This document shows positions 1 through 5,544 of a stretch of DNA of 8,927 bases, in pieces. The notes under the pieces are model-generated. The model saw nothing but the letters and a program-made list of their open reading frames with translations. It made no database searches and was not told the origin of the DNA. How positions within the stretch are numbered: position 1 is the first letter of the stretch; each line of letters opens with the position of its first letter. Origin of the DNA: Bacillota bacterium (lineage in GTDB: Bacteria; Bacillota; Clostridia; Peptostreptococcales; Anaerovoracaceae); assembly GCA_029266295.1 (NCBI GenBank), contig JAQSXD010000132.1:1-8927 (forward strand), read 5' to 3'. The translations under genes were made by a program, and so were the position numbers.

Positions 1-580
1 ACAGTGTTTCTCCGGCATAACCAAGCACCTTCGTAATATAATTCCGGGTTTCATTGAAAGGCGGAATACCATTGTATTTCGCTACGTTTCCCGGCCCCGC
101 ATTGTAAGCTGCAAGTGCCAGTGTCGTATTACCGTCATATCTGTCCAGCATCTGGCGCAGGTATTTGGCGCCCCCCATTATGTTTTGTTCGGGATCAAAG
201 GAATTGGTTACCCCAAGACTTTTTGCCGTTCCAGGCATAAGCTGCATGATTCCCTGCGCCCCGGCACGAGACTGCGCTGAAGGATTAAAATTTGATTCAG
301 CTTTGGCAACAGCTTTCAACAATTCGATAGGAACTTGATATGTATCGGACGCTTTCTGAAAGAGCTCATCAAGATTGACCTGACGAGGTTCTGAAGACTG
401 CGCCGTTTCCAGCACTGCCGCTTCGCTTTTTTTCTCTTTTTCCATGGCAGTATCCAGGATTTCAGAAAAACTTTTAACTGGAACAGCCCCGCTCGTTTTA
501 CTGCTGGAAGCATTGCTCTGCCCCTGCCCCGAAGCGAGGATGCTGTTGACTAAATTGGGATTGATTATGTTGATTGTCAT
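1..580 (-). CDS. Lytic transglycosylase (SLT domain), 3' end cut by window edge
   Basis: Predicted peptidoglycan lytic transglycosylase, cleaving MurNAc-GlcNAc bonds. The reading frame runs from ATG at 580 off the left edge, giving 193 residues. Residues 1-75 are a low-complexity Ser/Gln/Glu/Lys-rich lead; the SLT fold spans about 80-193. Family motifs are visible: catalytic Glu95 in VAKAESNFNP, then RAGAQGIMQLMP (105-116) and LALAAYNAGPGNV (154-166). The start is supported by AGAGAGG about 10 bases upstream. There is no hydrophobic N-terminal signal peptide or membrane segment, although the substrate is outside the cell, so export may use another route, as for transglycosylases tied to flagella or phage. 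The protein probably ends soon after the window edge, because the SLT domain is nearly complete. Family assignment is very secure; the specific role is not known. Confidence 0.93.
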   Translation of the reverse strand, partial: MTINIINPNLVNSILASGQGQSNASSSKTSGAVPVKSFSEILDTAMEKEKKSEAAVLETAQSSEPRQVNLDELFQKASDTYQVPIELLKAVAKAESNFNPSAQSRAGAQGIMQLMPGTAKSLGVTNSFDPEQNIMGGAKYLRQMLDRYDGNTTLALAAYNAGPGNVAKYNGIPPFNETRNYITKVLGYAGETL

Positions 581-623
581 CTAAATAAGACCTCTCTAAA
601 AGGATTTGTCGCATTTCGAGACC

Positions 624-638
624 GAATTGTTTCAATTC
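624..638. repeat. 15-base perfect inverted repeat upstream of the transglycosylase gene
   Basis: GAATTG-TTT-CAATTC has two perfect 6-base arms. It lies in the 122-base gap between the HD gene and the transglycosylase, about 44 bases upstream of the latter's ATG. It could be an operator or a small hairpin in the leader. I could not place a convincing promoter around it, so its function is open. Confidence 0.3.
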
Positions 639-702
639 TATAACAAGATTCGACAATTTCCCTTATTTTTCCTTATATATATATTAAAAATAACATGTTT
701 TA

Positions 703-1323
703 TCAATTGTTGTCAAGGGGTTCACACTTGTCCAAAAACTGCCTTAAATGTTCCCGCTCAGCAGCCTCATCTGCATTCAGTCTGCCCATCCTGTCGCAGA
801 AGCCCAGCAGTGCAATCTCTCTCAAATCCGTATCCCGTTTCATCCCTTCAATATCGGCAAATCTCATAGATTTAACTACAAATAAAATCTGCATATGCCA
901 GCGTACCAGTGCAGTGATCTTATCGATCAATTCTTCATCACTCATGAATTTACCCAAAAATTCCCGTGTTCTTACCGCACTTGCTTTGTCATGATCATAT
1001 GCTGTTATTTTTCCCTTACGGGTTCTTGTTGTCTCCGCTTTACCAATATCGTGCAGAAGTGCTGCCCAAAGAAGCGCTTCTGGGTCCTTGCTTTCGTGCT
1101 TATATTTCGCAGCCTCGTCCACTACCAGCATCGTGTGATTCCAAACATTTCCTTCCGGATGATGCATCGGAGACTGGGGCACATTTTTTAAGCGAAGAAG
1201 CAATGAAAAAGGATACTGAGCAAAAGCATCACGCTTGCAGGTCTGATTGAAATATTCAGATGGAGCAGCATCCTCCAGCAGATGCTGCTCCATCTCAGAA
1301 AACAACTGTGTATTTTCTACCAT
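703..1323 (-). CDS. HD-domain phosphohydrolase, related to the HD domain of CCA-adding enzymes
   Basis: A 206-residue cytoplasmic protein made almost entirely of one HD (metal-dependent phosphohydrolase) domain. Metal-site motifs are in order: HHPEGNVWNHT (54-64) with His63, the HD pair His91-Asp92 in LLHDIGKAE, His111 in AYDHD, and Asp177 in FCDRMG. The HPEG-x-x-x-x-H-T pattern and spacing resemble the C-terminal HD domain of bacterial tRNA nucleotidyltransferases, but no nucleotidyltransferase domain is present here. Likely activity is hydrolysis of a phosphomonoester or cyclic phosphodiester; the substrate cannot be read from sequence. The ATG at 1323 has GGGAG six bases upstream. That ATG overlaps the stop of the small upstream frame ending at 1317 (ATGGTAG), suggesting translational coupling. 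No clear terminator follows the stop at 703. Confidence 0.9.
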   Translation of the reverse strand: MVENTQLFSEMEQHLLEDAAPSEYFNQTCKRDAFAQYPFSLLLRLKNVPQSPMHHPEGNVWNHTMLVVDEAAKYKHESKDPEALLWAALLHDIGKAETTRTRKGKITAYDHDKASAVRTREFLGKFMSDEELIDKITALVRWHMQILFVVKSMRFADIEGMKRDTDLREIALLGFCDRMGRLNADEAAEREHLRQFLDKCEPLDNN

Positions 1324-1457
1324 TTATCACTCCCGCCTGTCTTCTTTAGGCCGAACACTGCCCTTGCACTTTCTGACTGGGGATCATGCTTAATATGCTT
1401 TGATCCAAATTTACCGTCTTCCTTTTTGTTATTTCGTTTATTCCCTTTAAAAAACAA
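1317..1457 (-). CDS. Putative 46-residue basic small protein, coupled to the HD gene
   Basis: A short TTG-started frame. A full AGGAGG ribosome site lies at 1472-1467, nine bases before TTG 1457. An in-frame TGA at 1475-1473 sits just upstream, so this TTG is the only usual start codon available. The product begins MFFKGNKRNNKKEDGK and ends KKTGGSDKW; it is hydrophilic and strongly basic, without a membrane segment or cysteines. Its stop TAG (1319-1317) overlaps the HD gene's ATG in ATGGTAG, the arrangement seen when ribosomes pass directly between genes. I do not recognise a family. A second frame across the same DNA (1540-1346, TTG start) has no ribosome site at its start and is judged a shadow. 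The alternative is that AGGAGG is fortuitous and this is untranslated leader. Confidence 0.5.
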   Translation of the reverse strand: MFFKGNKRNNKKEDGKFGSKHIKHDPQSESARAVFGLKKTGGSDKW

Positions 1458-1558
1458 TCCAATCCGCCTCCTTCAATAATTATTTTATGATTCCTATTTT
1501 GTGCATTTGCAGATTCAATATAACTGGAAGCTTTCAACAAAATAGGGATACTTGTTGG

Positions 1559-1587
1559 TTGATAATTTTTTCCAATCGGATTAAAAT
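1559..1587 (+). promoter_or_regulatory. Near-consensus sigma-A promoter for the nitroreductase gene
   Basis: TTGATA (1559-1564), a 17-base spacer and TAAAAT (1582-1587). Predicted transcription start is near 1594, giving a leader of about 57 bases before the gene. Five of six bases match consensus in each hexamer and the spacing is ideal, so strong basal expression is expected unless repressed. Confidence 0.75.
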
Positions 1588-1617
1588 AAGGAGAGGTTAA
1601 ACTGTAAGAAATAGGAA

Positions 1618-1634
1618 TTGGAATTTCATTCCAA
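1618..1634 (+). promoter_or_regulatory. Palindrome in the nitroreductase leader, possible operator or hairpin
   Basis: TTGGAAT-TTC-ATTCCAA has perfect 7-base arms around a 3-base centre. It lies downstream of the predicted transcription start and seven bases before the AGGGGG ribosome site (1642-1647). A protein bound here, or the hairpin itself, could limit transcription or ribosome access. No named regulator site is recognised. Confidence 0.4.
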
Positions 1635-1650
1635 ATGAATTAGGGGGATC

Positions 1651-2409
1651 ATGATGAAACTAAAAAACAGTTGGTTCAATGCCATAGAGCAAAGAACATC
1701 AAGAAGGTCATATAAAAATCAAAGTATGGAATATCAAAAAATTAATCAAATCGAAGCGCTGATCCAGGTGCTGAATGAAGAGTCAGGACTTCACATTCAA
1801 TTTGTTCATGATGGACGCCGGTTCCTCAGCGGCTTCAAAGCTTCCTATGGAATGATTAGTGGAAGACCCTCTATGATTGCACTGGTCGGAAATCCATCCA
1901 ATCCCGAATTGAAACGGAAGGTTGGGTATTATGGTGAGTTTCTTGTGTTGGAGTGCGTCTCACTTGGCCTTGGCACCTGTTGGTTAAGTGGTACCTTTGA
2001 CCGGCAGGAATGCAGGAAAGCAATACAGCTTGCAGAAGCAGAGGAGCTTGTCTGTGTGATCGCAGTGGGACTTGTACCGAATAATAAAACCATCAAAGAG
2101 AACCTGATCTCCCAGATCGGCAAATCAAAACCCAGCTTTGAAGAACTGCTGGCCGAAAAAGACAGCACACCTCCTCTTTGGGTTGCCAGGGGAATTGAAG
2201 CTGCGCGCTTTGCACCTTCGGCAGTAAATAAAAAACCTACCGCGTATCGTTTTCTGGAGGATCAATTATTTGTTTACGCCGCTAAGAAAAATCGTGATAA
2301 CGAAGAAATCGATCTTGGCATTTCGATGGCTCACTTCCAGTTGGGTGCTATGCAAGGCTTAAAAGATGGAATCTGGATCAAAAAGGATCATGGATATCTA
2401 TTTGTCTAA
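1651..2409 (+). CDS. TM1586-like nitroreductase family flavoprotein
   Basis: A 252-residue protein of the putative TM nitroreductase type, expected to bind FMN and carry out NAD(P)H-dependent reductions; the natural substrate is unknown. Visible features are the FMN phosphate-contacting N-terminal RTSRRSY (15-21), the central helix region GYYGEFLVLECVSLGLGTCW (92-111), and a second-half segment ARFAPSAVNKKP (185-196) resembling the A-PSA-N-QP stretch of ordinary nitroreductases. DLGISMAHFQLGA (221-233) follows. This fits a single chain carrying two nitroreductase-like halves. There is no signal peptide. Two adjacent ATGs occur: AGGGGG lies only 3 bases before ATG 1651 but 6 before ATG 1654, so the second may be the true start. 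It is monocistronic, with its own strong promoter upstream and a stem-loop directly after the stop. Family is secure; the two-half reading is from family knowledge. Confidence 0.88.
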   Translation: MMKLKNSWFNAIEQRTSRRSYKNQSMEYQKINQIEALIQVLNEESGLHIQFVHDGRRFLSGFKASYGMISGRPSMIALVGNPSNPELKRKVGYYGEFLVLECVSLGLGTCWLSGTFDRQECRKAIQLAEAEELVCVIAVGLVPNNKTIKENLISQIGKSKPSFEELLAEKDSTPPLWVARGIEAARFAPSAVNKKPTAYRFLEDQLFVYAAKKNRDNEEIDLGISMAHFQLGAMQGLKDGIWIKKDHGYLFV

Positions 2410-2435
2410 GGAAGCGCTGATTCATCAGCGCTTCC
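2410..2435. terminator. Perfect 11-bp stem-loop after the nitroreductase stop
   Basis: GGAAGCGCTGA-TTCA-TCAGCGCTTCC starts at the base after the stop codon. The stem is long and GC-rich, but no T-run follows on either strand, so it is not a textbook intrinsic terminator. It may act as a 3' mRNA stabiliser or a pause/terminator shared by the convergent genes. Confidence 0.5.
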
Positions 2436-2459
2436 CTAAGAAAAGCTGCTCCAGGAAAG

Positions 2460-2485
2460 CTGCCCACCGCTCATGTGGCGGGCAG
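2460..2485 (-). terminator. Stem-loop downstream of the GNAT gene, possible terminator
   Basis: CTGCCC pairs with GGGCAG and CCGC with GTGG (one G-T wobble), with one A-C mismatch between them and a TCAT loop. It begins 11 bases past the GNAT stop when read on the minus strand. Only a weak GCTTTCC follows, so termination efficiency is uncertain. Confidence 0.4.
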
Positions 2486-2496
2486 TAGTCTACAGC

Positions 2497-3459
2497 TCAA
2501 TCAAACGCAATTCCAAGGTAAGCTTGATTCGAAGGAAGCTTTCTCTCACCGTTGTTCCTGCGAAGCATTCCAAAGGCCGAAACGGTTCCGCCCAAGGATC
2601 TTCCTGAAAAAGCAGGTGTTCTGACAAGATATCGATCCGCAGGGCTCATGCCTCCAATATGCTTGACCGCAGATGCAAGAAACTGTTCTTCTGCCAGCAG
2701 CTCCTTTATCACAGTAAGCTCTGAACTTCGTTCTATAATGGCACAGCCGATGATGGAATCTTTCCCATCTATTACTGCCGTGCCTTCCCGTTGAATCAAA
2801 TAGAGATCTCCTCCACTTTGGTTTGAGATTCTTTTCTGGTGTCTGATTTCCTCATCTCTATAGTCAATATGCGCGCTGCCTGTGAGAAATCTTCTTCTGG
2901 CAGCATTGTATTCCCCAGGCTCTGCAACACAGAATTTCAAAGACAGACGATCGGGGACCTCCAGTTTTCGAGCCTGGATGCCGGTTAATTCTCTCTGACA
3001 AAGATAGAACGCTTCCCCATAACCCCTTTTCTCATAAAAGCGAAACAAGCACTCCCCCGCAGGAACGAGAAACGTAGTTTCGATCTCACGCGAAGCGAGA
3101 TATTGATTGCAAAAGCGCATCAGCTCATCTGCAAGTCCCAGTTTCTGATAATCGGGATGTGTGGCAACCCCATAAATCATGGCAGACTTTTGCCGGGTTC
3201 CATCTTCGAAAACGATATCAGCCGGTATCATTGACAGCATCGAGACAATCTGCCCATCTTTCAGAAGCACTGCCGTTTCTTCTTTCCAATTTCTGCAGTT
3301 GAAGTAGGTATCAATATACTGGTCTTCATCACCGAAGCAAAGTTTCCAGATCAATTTTAGCCTCTCCAAATCTCCAGTCGTTGCAATCCGCATTTCTGTA
3401 TTGAATGCCACACAGTCGTCGCCCATATATCTTTTATTGCTCTCGTCTTGCTCTTTCAT
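2497..3459 (-). CDS. GNAT-family N-acetyltransferase
   Basis: A 320-residue protein with an N-terminal GNAT domain, transferring an acyl group from acetyl-CoA to an unknown amine. The acetyl-CoA loop is GVATHPDYQKLGLADELM (98-115), with Gln105-x-x-Gly108-x-Ala110 as the Q/R-x-x-G-x-G/A signature. FYEKRGY (141-147) is the usual motif B. The first ~25 residues look disordered, and about 160 residues follow the GNAT fold, ending YLGIAFD. That length suggests a second GNAT-like or Eis-like half that I cannot identify residue by residue. Start choice: ATG 3459 has GAAAGGG nine bases upstream. A longer frame beginning at TTG 3522 lacks a ribosome site, and ATGs at 3426 and 3393 also lack one. It is transcribed divergently from the Arg-tailed gene and convergently with the nitroreductase gene. 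Confidence 0.85.
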   Translation of the reverse strand: MKEQDESNKRYMGDDCVAFNTEMRIATTGDLERLKLIWKLCFGDEDQYIDTYFNCRNWKEETAVLLKDGQIVSMLSMIPADIVFEDGTRQKSAMIYGVATHPDYQKLGLADELMRFCNQYLASREIETTFLVPAGECLFRFYEKRGYGEAFYLCQRELTGIQARKLEVPDRLSLKFCVAEPGEYNAARRRFLTGSAHIDYRDEEIRHQKRISNQSGGDLYLIQREGTAVIDGKDSIIGCAIIERSSELTVIKELLAEEQFLASAVKHIGGMSPADRYLVRTPAFSGRSLGGTVSAFGMLRRNNGERKLPSNQAYLGIAFD

Positions 3460-3537
3460 TTGCTTAATCCCTTTCTTTTGTTCTATAGAAACACCAATGG
3501 AACAGCTGAACCAAATCTCCAAGCTGCCGCTCAGCGT

Positions 3538-3565
3538 GTTATATAATAATATTTGAAACCATTAA
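3538..3565 (-). promoter_or_regulatory. Weak candidate promoter for the GNAT gene
   Basis: TTAATG (3565-3560), a 16-base spacer and TATAAC (3543-3538) on the minus strand, about 80 bases before the chosen ATG. The -35 matches only three of six consensus bases. Its -35 physically overlaps that of the plus-strand promoter at 3562-3590. Confidence 0.3.
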
Positions 3566-3590
3566 CCCTTTATCTAATTCAACATATAAT
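3562..3590 (+). promoter_or_regulatory. Promoter for the Arg-tailed gene, possibly sporulation-type
   Basis: TTAACC (3562-3567), a 17-base spacer and a perfect TATAAT (3585-3590). The surrounding CATATAATA (3583-3591) also fits the CATANNNTA -10 known for SigK, with AC at 3565-3566 close to the expected -35 spacing. Predicted start is near 3597. It may be an ordinary sigma-A promoter or a mother-cell sporulation promoter; sequence alone does not decide. Confidence 0.55.
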
Positions 3591-3637
3591 AAAAAAGATC
3601 CGTTTTAAAATTCCTTAATAGAATGGAGGATTTTCAA

Positions 3638-4000
3638 ATGCCAACGGCACTGAATATCTCAAACCATCGGATTTACCCCGAGGTATATTATAAGGTCCAA
3701 CCTTATATCTTGATGGTCTGCGATGAAATTGACATCTATGATGACTTCGAAATGCCATCCTCAGACATGGTCAGACAAATGTCAGATCATATTTATTCCG
3801 AAGTCTGCAGGATGCATCCGGAATGTATGGGTTCCGAACCCTTCCGTGAAATGTCCCAAGAAGCAGCCGCCGCATACCGAATCTATGGCAATGTGGAATA
3901 TCAGCAGATTGGTCCGGGAGGAGTCTTCAATGACCTAATCACCATCATGCTTCTTAACGAACTCTTCGGAAGAAGACGACGAAGAAGAAGATATTACTGA
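3638..4000 (+). CDS. Unknown 120-residue protein with a seven-arginine C-terminal tail
   Basis: I do not recognise a family. The protein is rich in Met, Tyr and acidic residues in its first 90 positions (YPEVYYKVQPYI at 13-24; VCDEIDIYDDFEMP at 27-40). It then has a Gly-Pro turn (IGPGG, 91-95), a short hydrophobic helix-like stretch NDLITIMLLNELF (98-110) and the tail GRRRRRRRYY (111-120). The stretch 98-110 is too short and too charged to be a confident membrane span. The arginine run uses only AGA and CGA codons. The start is ATG 3638, because TGGAGGA lies seven bases upstream; an in-frame ATG at 3623 has none. It has its own promoter and is probably monocistronic. Tyr/Arg-rich composition and a SigK-compatible -10 would suit a spore-coat or nucleic-acid-associated protein, but this is only inference. 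Confidence 0.75.
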   Translation: MPTALNISNHRIYPEVYYKVQPYILMVCDEIDIYDDFEMPSSDMVRQMSDHIYSEVCRMHPECMGSEPFREMSQEAAAAYRIYGNVEYQQIGPGGVFNDLITIMLLNELFGRRRRRRRYY

Positions 4001-4068
4001 TGGTCATGTATTACGAAAGAGAAATGGCCGTTTCACCGCGGCGCCTAGAAGCGCTGACTGCGATATCG

Positions 4069-4099
4069 ATGTGTTATGTCATATTTACATAAAACACAT
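4069..4099. repeat. Imperfect stem-loop between convergent genes
   Basis: ATGTGTT pairs with AACACAT and ATGT with ACAT, leaving a two-A bulge and a 7-base loop. It lies between the Arg-tailed gene (plus, ends 4000) and radA (minus, ends 4125). It is A/T-rich and without a clean T-run on either side. It could help end transcription from either direction; support is weak. Confidence 0.3.
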
Positions 4100-4124
4100 T
4101 ATGTTGCGTTCAGGTTCTTATACG

Positions 4125-5504
4125 CTAGGCTTGCGAAGCGGCCTGTATTGCTTCGTTCAGGCTGTTCACCCCCACCACCTTAAGGCCGCCGGGCATTTCT
4201 GCAAGCTTGGCGGCATTTTTTTGCGGCATAATGACCTTTACAAAGCCAAGCCGTGCAGCCTCTCTCACGATCTTATCTGCATTCCGAATGGACCTGAGAT
4301 CCCCGGTGAGTCCAATTTCTCCGATTGCCAGCACCCGATTTAATCCTTTCATCCTTTTACAGGAGGAATAGATCGCTAAAGCAACCGCCAAATCAATCGA
4401 GGTACCTTCCGGCCTCATGCCTCCTACGATATTGACGTAAACGTCCTGGTTGATCAGCGAAAGGTTTGCCTTTCGCTCCAGAACCGCCAGAATCATATTC
4501 AGTCTGGAGAGTTCCACGCCGATGGCAGTTCTCCGTGCGAAGCCAATGTTTGTCGGAGAGGTCAGCGCCTGGACTTCTAAAAGCAGCGGACGGGTTCCTT
4601 CATACAGTGCCGTTGCCACTGCACCTTCGGTTCCCTCCTCCATGCCTTCAAGAAAGCACTCTGAGAGATTATGAATCTCTGTCAACCCCTCCTCCGCCAT
4701 CTCAAACGCACCGATTTCGCTCGTGGTGCCAAATCGGTTTTTGTATGCTCTTAAAATTCTCAGATCTTGATCCCGCTCTCCAGTGAAGTTAAGCACACAG
4801 TCAACCAGATGCTCAATAATTTTAGGCCCCGCAAGATCCCCGCTCTTTGTAACATGGGCCACAATAAAGATCGGTATTTTCTTTCCCTTGCCGATTCTCA
4901 TGAGCTCGTTTCCGCAAGCTCTGACCTGAGAAACACTGCCCGGAGCCGATTCCAGGGCATCGGTATACATGGTCTGGATGGAGTCTATGATCAAAAATGC
5001 AGGATTCAACTCCTCAGCAATCTTTACGATATTTTCCATGTTGGTTTCCGAAAGCAAAAACAGATCATCAAGGCTGCCTTTGCAAACTCTATCGGCACGC
5101 ATTTTCACCTGTTCTGCCGATTCTTCTCCCGTCACATAAAGGACTTTTCCGCAGCGCTCTGCGATCTTAGACGCTGCTTGTATAATAATGGTGGATTTGC
5201 CGATGCCAGGCTCGCCGGAAATCAGCGTCAGGGAACCAACCACAAGGCCGCCTCCCAAAACGCGATTCAGTTCCTCGATTCCGGTATCGATCCTTGTCTC
5301 GCTTCCTGATTTGATGTCAGAAAGCCTGTTTGCCTTTAATTTCTCTCCCGAAGCACCCCGGTGACGCTTATCATCTTCTCTTATTTCAACAACCTTTTCT
5401 TCTACCATGGTATTCCATTGGCCGCAGATGCACTGTCCTTGCCATTTGGGACTCTCGTATCCGCATTCCTGGCAGACAAAAACCGTTTTTGCCTTTTTGC
5501 TCAT
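4125..5504 (-). CDS. radA: DNA repair protein RadA (Sms)
   Basis: A 459-residue RecA-like ATPase/helicase that promotes branch migration in homologous recombination; cytoplasmic, DNA-bound. Domains in order: N-terminal zinc finger (11-30); RecA-type ATPase with Walker A GEPGIGKST (97-105) and Walker B FLIIDSIQT (170-178, Asp174); the RadA-specific KNRFG motif (255-259); and a Lon-protease-like C-terminal domain (about 285-459, with GGMRPEGTSIDLAVALAIYS at 361-380). The length is normal. The zinc finger is odd: Cys11-x2-Cys14, then Cys25-Ile-Cys27, where family members usually have Cys-x2-Cys in the second pair. ATG 5504 has AGGAGG eight bases upstream. The hcp stop lies only 40 bases upstream with no terminator in between, so radA may be read from the hcp promoter. 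No intrinsic terminator with a T-run is seen after it. Confidence 0.97.
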   Translation of the reverse strand: MSKKAKTVFVCQECGYESPKWQGQCICGQWNTMVEEKVVEIREDDKRHRGASGEKLKANRLSDIKSGSETRIDTGIEELNRVLGGGLVVGSLTLISGEPGIGKSTIIIQAASKIAERCGKVLYVTGEESAEQVKMRADRVCKGSLDDLFLLSETNMENIVKIAEELNPAFLIIDSIQTMYTDALESAPGSVSQVRACGNELMRIGKGKKIPIFIVAHVTKSGDLAGPKIIEHLVDCVLNFTGERDQDLRILRAYKNRFGTTSEIGAFEMAEEGLTEIHNLSECFLEGMEEGTEGAVATALYEGTRPLLLEVQALTSPTNIGFARRTAIGVELSRLNMILAVLERKANLSLINQDVYVNIVGGMRPEGTSIDLAVALAIYSSCKRMKGLNRVLAIGEIGLTGDLRSIRNADKIVREAARLGFVKVIMPQKNAAKLAEMPGGLKVVGVNSLNEAIQAASQA

Positions 5505-5544
5505 TCAAGGGGCCTCCTAATCCTATTTTTTCTATTGTAACACA

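Noticed and set aside
316..513. A 65-codon minus-strand frame rich in Lys and Arg
   Set aside because: It is an out-of-frame shadow inside the lytic transglycosylase gene, whose own frame shows the SLT motifs.
606..1250. Several plus-strand frames opposite the HD gene
   Set aside because: They are antisense shadows of a gene with a full set of HD metal-binding motifs; none shows a recognisable domain.
1346..1540. A 64-codon minus-strand frame beginning at TTG 1540
   Set aside because: There is no ribosome site before its start, and it overlaps the better-supported frame at 1317-1457, which has AGGAGG and a coupled stop.
3460..3522. A 21-codon N-terminal extension of the GNAT protein from TTG 3522
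   Set aside because: No ribosome site precedes the TTG, whereas ATG 3459 has GAAAGGG at good spacing.
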